Below are positions 22,535 through 36,800 of a stretch of 64,000 nucleotides of DNA, one piece after another. Source of the stretch: Pseudophaeomoniella oleicola. Taxonomy: Eukaryota > Ascomycota > Eurotiomycetes > Phaeomoniellales > Phaeomoniellaceae. Position numbers and translations under genes: made by a program. Location of the stretch: the NCBI GenBank assembly GCA_003868215.1, contig QWDQ01000088.1:1-64000 (forward strand). The letters are read 5' to 3'. Numbering within the stretch: position 1 is the first letter of the stretch; each line of letters starts with the position of its first letter. The notes beneath the pieces are model-generated. The model did no database searches, had not been told where the DNA came from, and was given only the letters and a program-made list of their open reading frames with translations.

Positions 22535-25500
22535 ATGGCCGAACTTGTTAGTGTTGTAGAGTAAGTACCTCTGGTTTCTATTAATCTGGCACCCCATGCC
22601 TTGAGTCGTTGCTGAGTTTAATCCTTAATAGGAGACTGAAAGCGTTGCCGCCTGAGCTTCACATATTCTGTCCACGACAAAACAACGACGACACAGATCG
22701 CTATGAAGACGAGAGCCCTGTGAACACTGATGAGGAGGAACGCAAATTCGATGTTCAGCGTCACAACCACATACAGGATGCGAAAGAACGTAGACATGCA
22801 TACCTAGACTGTCTCCAGTTGTTCGCCTACGACGAGGGTCGAGAACTTAAAGAATACCTACAGCAGCGCATTGATGATGCGTTGAGCAAATGTGATCTCT
22901 GTATCCGGGAATATCATCTCGGAAAGCAGTTGTACTTGCGAGTCAAGCTCAGAGATGAGTATGACGATCCGGATGTGGACAGGTTCTTTGAAGTCGTTGA
23001 TAAGTTCGACATTGAGCGAATATGTCGCGGTCTAACGGAAGCTACACGGCAACTGAAGGAAGCTCCACCAGAGAAGAGGGTGATGTCCCGTTTAGACGGT
23101 TCCTCCCTGCTTGCCATGTTTGAGTCTCTCAGTTGTCTTCCTTTCTTGAAGGATGGGGAAATGCTCAAGAATTATTTCGACGAGCCCTTCAAGCTCGTCC
23201 AGACAAAGAGACCTCTGAGAACAAACACATATACAATAGCAGCCACACGCTTTCTATTCGAGACACATCCAATACGATCACGGTGGGCAACATCGGAATG
23301 GACGAAGCTCGAGAAACCACCCACAGAGTTGGAATTTGACTGGACAATGAAGGATTTCCTCTCGCAGACATTTCAGGAAGTACAATCTCAACCGAGCTCA
23401 GCTAACGTCCAACGCTTGTGGCGCGCGATGCAGCTCATTATTAACAAGCTTCAGAAGCAGCAGATCACCCACAACTTACGAGCTTTGGATATTGATATTT
23501 GCAGGCTCGCCCTAGAACACTTCTCGGTAAATTCTTCAGGTCTGCAGCCATTACTACAGTCTTTCAAGAGAATACTGCAAGTTGCCCCAGAGGATTTCTG
23601 GGATGCGCTGGGCTCCGTGAGACCTTCTACTGTTGTCGAGCAGATCTGTCATAATCCTCGGTTTGAACTTCTGCTCAACGATGTATCTCGAGACCAGTCA
23701 ATAGAGACAACAGGGCTTGGGGTAGCACTGGCATGGGTTCTGCCGTTCGTTGAGTCGATCAAGCCTGTCAATCGTCCAGTGGTCTGTCGGACCTTAACAG
23801 ATCAGCTTCTGCAGAGAGTAAAAAAGCAAGACGTTTTGGACAGATCAAAAGTCCAGTGCTTCCGCATATCAATGCAGGTCTTAGAGAAAGCACTAGACAA
23901 TTTTGTTTCAGATGATAGTCTAAGAGCATCAACCCCACGAGGCGTCCTAACTGAGATCATCGACATTGTAACCGATTATGCAGATGTCATCCTGGAGCCA
24001 TTACATTACAGTATCTACCCCGAAGAGCTCGAAGCTGCAAGATCGAATGCCCTTGGGGTCGTACAGAGAGCTTTAGCGCTTGAGACATGGAATCTCAAGC
24101 ATGATTTCGAGAACTTGTCACAAGACAAGCGCTTGCTTCACGGCGCTACGTCATATTCGAAGTCCTTATGGGAGAAGGTCATGAATCGTCTCAACGAGGA
24201 CGATACTGCTCTCTCAGCTGCCGCTCTTGGAGGCATATATCCTTTACCTGGTCTAGAAGAGTTACCCGTGAAGGAGGACTCCGAACTATCCTCAGCAAAA
24301 CGAGGCTTCAATGTTGTACTACAGAAGTTCACGAAAATCTTCGCTGTGATGTTAGAGCGGCTTGGCGAGTTTAAACCCGAACACCTGGACGAGCTGTTCA
24401 AGGATCCCAACACAAGCATGATCTTGATATCAGGTTTGTCATTTGCCGACGACACAGTATACCAGGCGGCGAGTGACCTCATTAAGAATGTGAGTGGCCA
24501 GTTTGGTAGGCGTGAAGCTATGGCCCATCTTCTCCAAGCATTCTTCGCAACTACTCTCTCTGCTTTGTCATACTCCTACCGTCGCTTGGCGAGCATGCGA
24601 ACTTTTGCCGGCGTACCCCGGATGATCAAAACTGCAATGGATGTCCTTGATATCCTTACAGATAGCCAAACGGGACTCTTGCGGATGCAAACCTTTGACC
24701 GCAGTTCCAGGGTTGCTGTTGAGAGGTATTGGAGGTATCAATGGGCAGAGTTACGTGTGGCATTCTCGATGACTGAGCGTTGGTTCATGTATGTCAACGA
24801 TAAGGGCATGATGAAGGACTTCTGTCGCGATGTGATGCAGTATGCAGAGGCTTTGTTTGAACAGTACACCGTTTTCTCTAACGTGGTCACCAACGACGAA
24901 GCACCAAAGGAGACACTGTCCGCAAAATTGATGTTGGAAGCACCCGACTACTCCCCATCAGCTGTTGTTGAGTTTATGGTCAAATGGTTGAGGTTGAGAG
25001 ATGAGTATCTGGCCACGACTCTGGTCAAGCTCTTATCAAAACTTTTACGCCGCCTTGGCGACCAAGATGTGAAGGTCGAAGAACAAGCAATCCGCTATGT
25101 GGAAATGGTGGTGCTGAAGGAGACGGTTAGAACTAACATCACCCAGCAACAGAAGGCTGAACTTGTACGGACTCTAGAAGCCTATCGCAAGAAGCCATAC
25201 CTACCAGCTCCCTCGGGCAAACAGAGACAGAAGTCGCTCAAAGACTTCGTTTTCACTGATGTAGCCGCAAGCAAGGCTGCAAGTCCAATCACTACAACCA
25301 GCGACGACTTCGGAGATTCAGACGTCGATGATGATGATCTAATAGAGGTCACTAAGGTAATTGAAGGAAAGAAGGTTGTGAAGTCAGGTGCAATTTCCAA
25401 AGATCCTTCGAGAAAATTACCTTCGAAGGCTTTGCACCCCAAGGTAACGCATGATGCACTTAATAAACGTCCAGTGGATTCCTTGGCGGCACGGGCTGGC

Positions 25501-28500
25501 AGGAGCGAATTCTTAGCACAGCGTGAGAGAGAGCGCGAGGAGCTAAAGCGACGCAATGCGGAAGCGGCTGCTCGATTGAGAGGCAACCGAGGCATCGATG
25601 CCCAAACTAAAGGTCAAGGATCCGGACTGCAGGGCATAGGCGTCGAAGGGAAGGATCACAGCAGAGCAGGGCCGGACAGTATGATGGTTTCCTCTGAGTC
25701 TGACTCTGATTCCGAGGATGAGATTGACAAGGAGCTGTTTGGTCATCTCAAGCCTTCATCGAAGCGTCTCAACACAGCTGTCTTCCCTGGGATGGTTAAG
25801 AAGCAGCCTTCAGGTCCGGTTAAAAAGATCAAACAGATACGCTCCGCCAAAGACATGCGTGCTCGTCTATCACCAGATCTTTCAGCGTTACACAGGACAA
25901 TCCTCAGCTGGGATTTCTTCGCTAGCGGTGACTTGCCGCCAAATGCAGATCAAAGCGGGTACAGCTTGGTCTCTAATACTTTTCGTTCTGCATTGGAATA
26001 TCAAAAGACATTTGAACCTCTCCTCGTTCTCGAAAGCTGGCAGAGTTTCAGGTCTTCAAGAGAGGAAGGTGGCTTCAAAGCGTTTGAAATGAAAGTTGCA
26101 AATCGGATATCGGTAGATAATTTTGTCGAAATAAGCACAGCCATGTCACTACAAGAGTCCAGAGACCTCCAGCTACGGGAGGCGGACGTAGTGTTGCTCT
26201 CGTCCTTTAAACAACCCTGGGCTGATCCGGCACAACCTCATTGTCTGGCACGTATCATGCGTGCAGGTATCAAGAAAGGCGACCGTGAGATTGTCTTCCG
26301 TGTTACTAGTGGCAACTCTCTGTCCGGACATCTGTCCCCAGGAACCGTCATTTGGGGTGCTAGCATTTTGTCGCTCACTCCGCTTGAGCGTGAATACGGG
26401 GGTCTTTCTGCTCTTCAATACTACGACCTTTCCGAAGAGATCCTCCGAGCCAAGCCGTCCCCTATCCTCGATTACGATCGTGATGTTCTTCAACCATTTG
26501 TGGATAACTATGACGCCAATCCTGCACAGGCAAAGGCCATCAAATCAGCGTTGGACAATGATGCATTCACTCTGATTCAAGGTCCTCCAGGTTCTGGAAA
26601 GACGAAGACAATCTGCGGGTTAGTGGGCGCAATCATGTCGAATGCTCCAGCTGCAGGGAGCACTGCGACAAAGACATCAGGAAATATGAATGGAGGCTCT
26701 TTACCGCAGGTATCTGGTATATCAACAGCTAAAAAGGTCTTAGTCTGCGCTCCGAGCAATGCAGCGGTTGATGAATTGGTCATCCGTCTCAAAGCCGGAA
26801 TCAAAACCATGGATGGCAGACAGGAGGCTATCAACGTAGTCCGTCTCGGAAGGTCAGATGCGATCAACAGTGCTGTCAAGGATGTGACTATTGATGAATT
26901 GGTTGCCGCGAAAATGAAGTCCGCTGTGCCCCGAGATTCAAATATAAAAGACTTAGGCCAGCTCATGCAAGAGCATAAGGAGGCATCAGAGAAGGTCATT
27001 GAAGTTCGTAACCGCATGGACGAAATAAGAGCAAAAGGTCAACCTGTGAATCCCGCAGACACCACAGAGATGGAAGGATGGAAGCGGAAGAAGGCAAATC
27101 TTGGCATGCAGATCGATAGTGAGCGAGACAAAAAGAACGCAATGTCTCGTGATATCGAACTGAGTCGGCGCCGGATACAGCAGGAGATTATTGACGGGGC
27201 TCACATCCTTTGCGCCACACTCAGCGGCAGTGGACATGATATGTTCCAAAACCTCAACATTGAATTTGATACCGTTATCATTGACGAAGCAGCGCAGTCT
27301 GTCGAACTGTCAGCTCTTATTCCACTGAAATATGGATGTTCGAAGTGCATTCTCGTTGGAGATCCGCGGCAGCTGCCTCCTACCGTGCTTTCGAAGGCTG
27401 CCTCTAAATATGCATATGAACAGTCTCTATTTGCGCGCATGGAGAAAAACCATCCAAAGGACATCCACATGCTCGACACCCAGTACCGTATGCATCCTGA
27501 GATCAGTGTGTTTCCCAGTAAAGAGTTCTATGAGGGTAGACTCAAGGATGGTCCGAACATGGCTCAACTCCGCGCTAAACCATGGCATCATAGTTCTATA
27601 CTGGGTCCTTATCGTTTCTTCGACGTGCAGGGCATGCACCAGAGCGCCCCCAAAGGGCACTCCTTGGTCAATATTGCAGAGCTCCAGATCGCCATGCAAT
27701 TGTATGATCGCCTGACCACAGACTGCCGTCAATACGACTTTAAACGCAAGATCGGCATCATCACCCCGTATAAAGGGCAATTGAGGGAATTACGGCTCCG
27801 GTTTTCACAACGTTATGGAGATGGCATTCTTTCAATGATTGAGTTTAACACTACTGATGCCTTCCAAGGCAGAGAGTGTGAAATTATCATATTCTCTTGT
27901 GTGAGAGCTTCTACAAAGAGCATCGGGTTTCTGGACGATGTGAGACGTATGAACGTTGGTCTCACTCGTGCTAAATCGTCTTTGTGGGTTTTAGGTAATT
28001 CTCAGGCCTTGATGACAGGTGAATACTGGAAAAAGCTCATCGCAGACGCGAAGGCGCGGAGTCTTTATTCAGAGGGAGACATAATGTCGATGCTCCGGCG
28101 GCCACTGCTCACGTTTGATATGACACGCCCTGATGTTGAGATGACAGATACCCATTCAGCATCGACATCAAGCAGCCCAAAATCGTCTCTGAAGCCCACC
28201 TCTGTCTCAAGCGAACCCGCCACTACCCCAAATATCTTGAAAGCTCCAGGAGGGAAGGCTGGTGCTAGCCCGTTGACTGCGCGGAGAGAATCCACTACAG
28301 TCAATGGTCCTACATCAGAGGCTCCCGTCCAAAGACCTATTATCACAAGACCTGCTCCGAGACCTTCTCTTCCCAGTCGGTCTGCAAGTGCACAGTCGCT
28401 CACGTCACAAAATTCTAGTAGTGGTCCACCAACCCCCAACTTTGAGAATCCACCAAAGGTTGGTGTATATGGTCCCTCTGGCGGTGGTAATGGGCTCAAC

Positions 28501-29337
28501 GACCTTAACAATTGCGGCATATGTGGATCTTACGAACACTATACCCACAATTGTAATAACTACGATGCTAGGATGGCAGCGCAGGGCGTATGTAGTCGAT
28601 GTCACTCTGGTGGCCACTTTGCGAGGGAGTGCAAAGTCAGTCGTTGTCTTGAATGTGGCGCATTCCGACACGAAGCGAGCACGTGCACAATGAGGAGCTT
28701 ACTCAGCAAACAAGACAAGGAACAGATTGCACGACAAGAAGCGGGTCACAGACGTCAACAGCAGAAAGCGCTTGAACGAGCACGAGAAAGACAGTTGGGT
28801 GAACATGCCGCAACAGTACCAGTTGTGAGAAGCACCGCTTCACCAGCACCCAAAAATGCACCAAAGGGCCCGTCGTCGTCATCAAGAGCGCCGAATGGAT
28901 CGAAGGAAGCATATCCACCACGACCCAATAGCCACAATATTCCTATACCGCCCCGCCCCCCACAGCCTAGCGTGTCTTCTACAGGTTCATCACCACATCT
29001 TTCTCCCTCTGATGTGAACAATAACAGCATGAAAAGAAAACGCAGTTCAGAGACTACGAATCTTGATGTTGCTGGCCGTGAACCCAAAGTATCTCGTCCT
29101 TCTCCAAAGAATGGCTCGTCCTCATCTTCCATCCCACCAGTCCAGCAACCGGTGAGCCGCCCGCCAAGACCACAGTTACCTACCGCTGCGCAGATCAAGA
29201 ATCAGCCTTCGGGCACAGGTCCATCAAAGTCAGCAACTGCTCCTGCTCCTGGTGTCGTACCACCTGGGAGTAAAGGAGTCATCAAGCGGCCGAAGGTAAA
29301 GGAGAGCGATATATTCATGATGCCTAAAAAGAGGTGA
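22535..29337 (+). CDS. sen1: Sen1/senataxin superfamily 1 RNA/DNA helicase
   Basis: Exon 1 (22535-22560) encodes MAELVSVVE and joins exon 2 (22632-29337) across a 71-bp GTAAGT..TAG intron, giving 2,243 residues. Residues about 80-800 form the helical SEN1 N-terminal region. An acidic/basic linker (about 880-1090) precedes the Upf1-like helicase core. The Walker A motif GPPGSGKT is at 1326-1333, DEAAQS at 1560-1565, then GDPRQLPPTV, QYRMHPEIS, TDAFQGRE and VGLTRAKSSLWVLG. Sen1 unwinds RNA and R-loops and drives termination of short RNA polymerase II transcripts. Three C-x2-C-x4-H-x4-C zinc knuckles follow at about 1970-2027, then a Pro/Ser-rich basic tail ending in KKR, which could serve in nuclear import. 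The knuckles are not part of budding yeast Sen1 as I know it. The exon 1 splice replaces an in-frame intronic ATG at 22609. Confidence 0.95.
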
Positions 29338-32300
29338 GCGGAGCTAGCAAAGAGCTCAAGGGTTACTTCCTTCGAGGGGACATCAGTCAACACAAGCAGC
29401 TGAACAGTCAAAGTTGAGACAAAGGCAAGGGACGCCGGAACTTGACTCCTTTATGTCCTCGATGTAGGAGTGTGATGCAAATGCAACTTCGCCCTGCATC
29501 TACATGCACTTACAGCAGCTTCCTCCTTCGCGCATACGTCGGCAGAACATAACGGGAACGGCATTGTCCCACTGCCTCACCTCATGCACAATCCGAAAGA
29601 TTGTCTTTTTTTCTTTCGTTTTTCTCACCCCCAAAATGGGCGCTCTCCTAACACAATGTACAATTAGATACCATCCCGTCACATAACTTTTCTTTCTTTT
29701 TTTTCTTTACACGTCGGCATAGCGCCGAGGAAAGGATCTTGCATAGCATAGCATAGCGTTTGGTCCCTGGGAGCGAAGGTCATGTTTTGTTTGTTTTGTC
29801 TTCCCTGGAGTTGGCATCGGACAGGGACTAGACCGGCGCCTCTTTTTGATCTTCTTTGTCTTTTTCCTCCTGCTCGATAGACTCTTATCATATCAGAGAA
29901 GAATGGAGGCAACTCATGGCGCGGCGCAGTGGAATGGAAGCTTCCTTCTTTTTGCTTCAATTTCTACCTTCTAGGAACCTGGCTGAAAGACCGGGAAGGG
30001 CAAGGCGTTTGTTTTGCTTGTTATGGGAAATGGGGAAGTGCTTTAGGTACTAAGGCACGCACCTCAAAGGACATAAATTTTTAGTAGTAGGTTGTATGTA
30101 CGTACGGAGAGATTATGTAGATATGGAACATGTTCCTGCTTCATATCCTTTCTTCTTGGAGAGGCAATACAATCATTAGCTTCCCCTTGTCTTTCTACAT
30201 CATAGAAAGAGGTTCAGGCAGTAAATTTACGGACTCGGTCCCATGCTCTCCCGTCTTGATGATATCATATAGTATCCAAGGAGACCTCCCTATGTTTTCC
30301 TCCCAGCCAACCCTCTATTTCGTTTCTCTTTGGCTCGTGAGAAAATTCAGTAAGCTAAAGAAGAAGAAGACGGAAAAGAGAGAACAGGAAAGAAGGAAGG
30401 AAGGAAAGAAGGAAAAGAAGGCCCGGCTCTACTGCGTGTAATTTCATGTAATGCAATGTAATGCAATGTAATGACGTTCGGGAACGTCTGGGTGTGGCAT
30501 AAGTCTCTATAGGAGGGGAAGAGGAGGAGGAGGAAAGGCGGAAGGGAGTTTGATTAGAGGTGTGATCGGCTAGAGTTGAAGTCGTGCGATAGAGGGAAGC
30601 GTAGGGAGGATGATGATAGAATTCGATATGGGATTATGTCAGCGTGTAGAAAGAGTCAAGTGAACAGAGGCAGGCAGGCAGGCCGTTTGGTTGTCTGCAA
30701 GGGAAGGAGGAGGGGGGTTACTGGAGAAATTGCGGAGTGAAACGATGAAAGGGAGATAGGAAGTAGAAAAGGACCGAGAGGAAAGGAGAGGATGGGTTCT
30801 GCTGTCATAGGCGTGAGACCGTCCTCGGGGAGCGTGCGGCGGCGACGGCGGCAACGGCTTGCAGGAAGGAGGTGGGATAGGCAAGGGAGAAAGGATGAGT
30901 AAAAGAAATTGCCAAGGCCGTTGGGAGTTGCAGGCAGTGACGTCGCCAAGGAGGTGTTCGAGAGAGACGGATTCGGCAATTCTGAGGAGTTGCCTCAGGG
31001 GTTACCTGATGGACGTTAAAGAGCACATTACTAAGTAAATGTTCAGTGGTCGAAATAACTAAGGAGCGGATTGAAATGTCAGACTGCGAGAGTTGACTCT
31101 GTTGTAGGAGAACAAGTAACGGAACCATATCCATGGAACTCGAGCAATTGCTGGGAGCATCGAAACGAGCTGTTGAACATGACGATGCTAGGTGCCTAGG
31201 AAACTCGTATCGACTTGAATATGGCGCTGAATGAAAGGACGAACAGGCAAGGGATATCCCGGACTAGCAGAGGTAGTGCAGTACTAAGACAAAGGAAAGC
31301 GGGACGGTCTTCTTCCGAACCTTCAAATTGTCGTCTAGCTAGCATCAACCGCTACTTTGGTGATGAAGCTTGTGAGGTCAGTGTGAAAGACTAGCGACGA
31401 GGTTAGTGCCATAGTGCGTGTGTCCTTTAGCTGTGTTCCTAAGGGCCAAACGATAATGAGATTTCTCCGATGAACTGGGGAAACCAATATGAAGGACCCT
31501 CAGGTATCAAGTCAGTGGTCACGGCAGGGTGGACAACAGTGTTATTTCGCCGCGATAGTGCCATAGTGCGTAAGGGGATGATTGCAGCCAGCATCAGCCA
31601 AGACGCGTAGACGATTGTTATACTAACGCAACCAATTGGTATTGGAAACTGGCCAGAGTACACACTGCGTGACACATTTGCCAATGCCGTCCGACTTGCA
31701 GATTAGAGATCATACATGATCCAGTGTCTGGTGAGAGAAAGGCCATCACGTGTCGTGTGACGGCTCGATTGTGAAGGCTCGGTGATTAAATCCATAAATG
31801 ACAGCTATGGCAGAAAGCGATTCCGGGAGTTTTTGATTATTGACTGAAGAAAGCACCAGGATTATTTAGCGCGACGTCTAGAGCGAGGCTTCTGCAATGC
31901 ACACTCTGAGTCAATCTGCACGACAGTTGGGACAGGACAGTCAACCACTGTAGCTTAGCAGCTTAGCGTACTTTACAGGATCTGTCTCGCTGTGTCCTGC
32001 GATAGCGACGACATTTGCTGGTCCCTGACTCGAGTTGTTCCACTACATGGATTCTGGCTAAGCCGGAGAAGAATAGCCGTGCCCTCGAGAGAGGCGCTGC
32101 TTACTGTAGACGTTGTCTACAAGAGATCAGAGGGACACGATGGAAAGATCATTGCGACGACAGACAGATCGCGGTCGGGTTTGAGGTTTACCGTAGAGTA
32201 TTGGACTATGAGATACATTTCGTTAGCCACCACGCTCCTATGAGTAAAACCTTGAGCGAGAGTGTCAGGAACGCGGCGTGCTTTGATGTCAGTCAGCTGG

Positions 32301-33813
32301 GTCCTGTCAAACTGATGACGATCAAGGGGGTTGTATCACAATAGCCGTTATTATTGACATTGCTAATAGAGTGCCTTCACGTTGCTAGCACTCAGCAACT
32401 AGCGTCCTAGTAATGGGACTGACTGAGGCTGAAGGATGCTGGGTGGATTTCTTGATGTGTGAGAACAAGATCATGATCATGGATCCAATGAGGGTATACG
32501 ACACTGGTGAAGGGGTTGAGGAAGCTGTTCCCCAACAGGACTGATCAAAGTCGGACAAGATACAACATACAAGATGCACAAGATAAGATACTTTGCCTAC
32601 GTAATTCAATTCCCCTGCCCCAAATCGAAGCGTTTGTGGAGAGAAGAAGAGAAGAGCATGACAGTTCATTCTGTGCTACTTCGAACTCGTACTCATATTG
32701 ATACTCCCACACCACACTGCCAAACCAATAAATCCATCAATAATGAGTCTTGTGATAGATTCTTGTATCACAGTATAATCGTGAAGCTCATTTGAAGCCA
32801 TCTTTAGTTGTCCAGCAACGATTTGATGTGCGGAACTAATGGGATCGACAAGATCGGATGATAGATCACATTCGCTTCTGTGCGAACCGCCTCGCCGCTG
32901 TCCTTTTCGCGTTAAACAGCCCAACCACCAACCCTGCCAATGCCGCCCTAACTCTCGCTTTGCAGTAGGTTCCGCGTTGGCTGCATTGCCACTAAAGAAG
33001 AGAGATCCAGACAAGGGTCGAGAAGAACTATGTCACTGGTGGGAGCTGTAGGAGCTGAACTCTCCCTTGCGTCGCCTCGCACTGATGATGATGGACGAAA
33101 GCAAGCTACAGTAAGTCTTAGCGCATACATTGCAGCGATGAGGAAAAGCGCCGAGTCCGGGGTCTCTGCTATGGGGACGCAGCTTGCTGCAATCACTTTT
33201 TTGCTATTGTAAGGAGATTGTAATCGGAACTCGTTGGCGCTGACTGCACAGCTCGACGGTCTAGTTGCTTCGACGTCGCCAACTTTTAGCACTCAGAATA
33301 GATGCATACTTCGTCATAGCTCCTGCTCCCCTAGCGAGCCAATCCACGTCCTTGCTGCTTGTCTCCCCTTTGGCGCGAACTAATCCAAGAATTTCGGATA
33401 CAACGGTGCCTTCAGCAGGTACTGGTTCCCCATCAAGCCCGCGGGTTTCTCATTAATCCACACGTTATTGTTGGAATGTTCGCGTGGTCCTCAATGTCAC
33501 GTACTCGAAGTGCGCGCATCGGCCAAGCTCGCCCTTGTCTCCTTGCCCACCCTTGCGGACATCGCAAGGGTTGACAATATCCAACCATCTCTTATGTCTT
33601 CGTACAACTTCTTTGGTGACATGATAGCTTGCTGCACTATTACCTCTCGCCTGACAGGGATTTCATTGACTAAAGTAGGACCAACTCACAACACACCCTT
33701 GCGGCAGGTATCCGAGTTGATAGGAGTCTATACTCTTCTGTCCTCCAGGTCACTGGTCTCCGTCTGCTGTCTCCACTTGGTATCTCTGTTCCTCAGCCGA
33801 AATATTGGATCAA
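29338..33813. other. 4.5-kb stretch without a firm gene
   Basis: This lies between two rightward genes and probably includes the sen1 3' end and a long promoter/leader of the next gene. It has purine-rich microsatellite-like DNA at 30358-30420, a decamer tandem (ATGCAATGTA) at 30446-30473, and GA-rich DNA to about 30900. Frames of 80-110 codons on both strands are low complexity. The plus-strand stretches 31992-32344 and 33030-33212 have more protein-like composition but no recognised domain. The second is treated separately. No tRNA or mobile element is seen. Confidence 0.45.
33030..33212 (+). other. Possible unrecognised exon upstream of the Ser-rich gene
   Basis: A 60-codon plus-strand frame begins with ATG and ends with a hydrophobic stretch (GTQLAAITFLLL). 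A GTAAGG donor-like site overlaps its end, and an acceptor-like CAG at 33295 would lead into the frame encoding LIDAYFVIAPAPLASQSTS. This could be the start of a small membrane gene, an upstream part of the next gene, or chance. I recognise no family. Confidence 0.22.
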
Positions 33814-36800
33814 ATGCAGGTGGCCGCGCACTGTCGCAGCTCAGAATTGGCTTCCTGTTCCAGATTTCCTGGCAGACCGCTCTCACCGATTGACTGCGTA
33901 GACCATACACCACGGCCACATGAAAGTAGTTACACGAAAGTGAAAGGTGTCAGCAGGATTCATTCTGGTAGAGGTATCAGAATCACAAAAGACATCACAC
34001 AGAAAGTTGATGTCGTACCGAAGACTGTGAGACTACCCCTGACCTCTGAGAAGCAAGGCATCGGTTCCACAGACGAACACAGAGGGAAGATGAAAGGGCC
34101 TCCGGAAATGATAAGGCCGGCGGAAGGACCAGCCATCGAATCCACGGAGCGAAAAATGGTTCCAAGTTCAAGCCGTGACACACAGTCACCAAGCACTCGC
34201 CGTTTGAGAAGGCCTCATAGCGCTTTACTACTTAGTCAAGCACCAGCCTTCGAGGAGTCACCTGATTTCGCAGCACATTACACCGTAGAAGAGGAAGACA
34301 ACCGGAGACGACCACTCGGTCGTCGACGTTCGATGTCCGAAGAGAGATCAATAACGTCACCACAGAAATTGGTACCCAGAGACGCGAAGACTCCTCTGGG
34401 TGTCAGTACGAACGAGCTCATCCTCTTTCTTCAAAGCAAGCGTGTCTCTTTTGAGGACGAGCCACTCGAAAAGGGTCCTGCAGCTGTACCTTACACCCCA
34501 ATTACGGATCATCTGTGTGCTAATCCAGTGGGAAGTCTCAGGGCCGCTTCTAATAAAATCAGTCAGTTTGTCCATCAGAACAAGCCTGTTGGCGGTCTAA
34601 CAGCTGAAGGCACAGCGAACGGCCAAAAAAAGACGAAGATGGCCACAAAGTTCTACTCGACCAAAAGATCTAACAGCAAACTGAAACGCCGTCCGATGGA
34701 GTCTCATGACTTGACGACAAACTTAGATCTGGTCAAGAGAGATGGTAACGTTGAAGGTTCAGCGGATTCCAATGCCGCCGAGAAGAAAGATGTGCGCACT
34801 GGTAGTCTTTCGTCGGGAGACGCAGATGATGAGCATATTCCTGATGAGAAGCGGACAGAGAACTTGGAAGATTGGCATCACTACGTCCTACGCCTTGATA
34901 GCGCGGACAAATTTTCTGAGCAAGTCAACGCCGCCATGTCGGGTGGTCTCGCCGAAAGTGGAAAAGCAGAAGCGCGTCACATCCCTGTCGCGAAACATTA
35001 TATTCCTGACACCACTAAAACGTCCAATTTACGCCAGGATAATGGCAATGCATCAGATTTCGATCCCCTAGAATTAAGTCCCTCCCATGCAAATGGCAAG
35101 GCAATATTAGGAGTCTCGAAAGCGCCACGACGAAAGGGTCAACAATCGTCGGAGCAAATCGAAGACCCGCAATCCCAGTCAAATCACGGGCATCTGTCTT
35201 CACCACCGGCCGATGATATTAACATCAATAATGGCCATATTAATTCATCTGACAACCAACGAAACGTTACCAATGGAGCGAATTGTCGTGCGATCCAGCG
35301 TATTCCACCCCCACCCCGCACATCTAGCAGATCGTCGTCGAGAACCTCGAATTCGACGTCCAGACAGATCGGTCTGTTCCCTTCTATCGTCTCCCGAGAA
35401 GGTCAAGCATCGTCGTCCTTGAAATCCAAAGTGTCGAACGAAGATTTAGCTGGTCGTCGGAATCCAGCAGGAAATTTGCGCGTATCTGCACCCGATGGAC
35501 CCTCTACTTCAACTTCCACATTGTCTGTCATTGAATCACAAGCGATTCCTTCGAGTCCTCCGTTGTCTATGCGAAGTAATGAGTCGATGACAATAGAGAA
35601 CGCGCAGCTCGCTACCCGTCCCCAGACACCTCTCCAGTATTACTCGAAGACGAAAGCGCCTACAGAGCCGCCGATGGGACCGCTTCCAGAACTACCAGAG
35701 GGTCACGACAGAGATAGTGCGCCTTCCCGTTCATCATACCGATCAAAACGTTCGCCACGGCGGACGAAACCTTTACACAGCCGAGATAATAGCAGTCTGA
35801 CATCATTGTCGCTATCGCGCGCCGCCTCGCCTGCCGTCGGCTACCATACCCAGGATTCGCCGCAGCAGTCAACTCGCTCGCGGAGCGACAGTGAACATAT
35901 TACCGCTCTGCCTCAAATTGAAAGCATGTCATCGAGTGGTATGTCAGCTGCTCAGCAAGTCCTGCAGTCACCTACAAGTATTGGCTCATTAGACTCCGCG
36001 GTGTCATCGGCTTCGCAATCAAGAGCAGATCGAGTCAGAGCGCGAAAGCTTCGTGATACAGCGTCTGTGCGAGCAAGGAATGAGAACCGGGCTTTAGAGA
36101 AAAGAGAGGCGAGGGCATCTGCCACTCCAGAGGATAGCCCGATAAGCCCTCACCTTGACCAATTCCCGTCCATTCCACTTGCATCAGCCCACATCCATTC
36201 CACGACAATTTCTCCTGTCCAATCGGCGACCAAGCCCCCACCTTTGCTCCGTCGCATATCCTTTCCGCGTACCAATTCTTTCACTATCAGACAAACGCTC
36301 TCCCGTTCTCCGATCTTCGTCGTAGCAGAATCCGACCCTCAAACCTCCAAATTTCGAACCGCATATCATTCTCCAACTACAACTCCAACCTCGCCAGTCT
36401 TTAAAGCCGATGCTCCCACTACCAACCCGTCCGAAAAGATGGCATCTACTATGCACCCACCGCCTGTTCGACCCCGGCACTCCGATCGTACTCTCCGCTC
36501 CAAGGGCTCCGTGACCCGTAACGGCACCCACACACCTCCACGCTCCGAGTCATCCACTTCCTCGGATGATGAAGAAGCATCGACAAGCACCACCGTCCTC
36601 TCGTCCGCGAAGCAAATTCGGTCCAATTCCCGCAACCATGAAAATATCCAAAGTCTGGAACAGCGGATCGCTCGCCTAGAATCCGAGAATCGAAAATACC
36701 TCGCCATGCTGCTTGCATGGCTTAATCCTGAGGAAGTGCTCGATCAGGAAGCATCGATAAAGAGGAAATTCCATGCATTATCTGTTGTTCGTGGGACGAG

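Noticed and set aside
22609-22632. Start of sen1 at the ATG at 22609
   Set aside because: It falls inside the first intron; splicing from an ATG at 22535 gives MAELVSVVERLKALP with clean GTAAGT and TAG sites.
30639-31134. Overlapping minus-strand frames of 80-110 codons
   Set aside because: Low-complexity Ser/Pro/Leu translation of purine-rich DNA.
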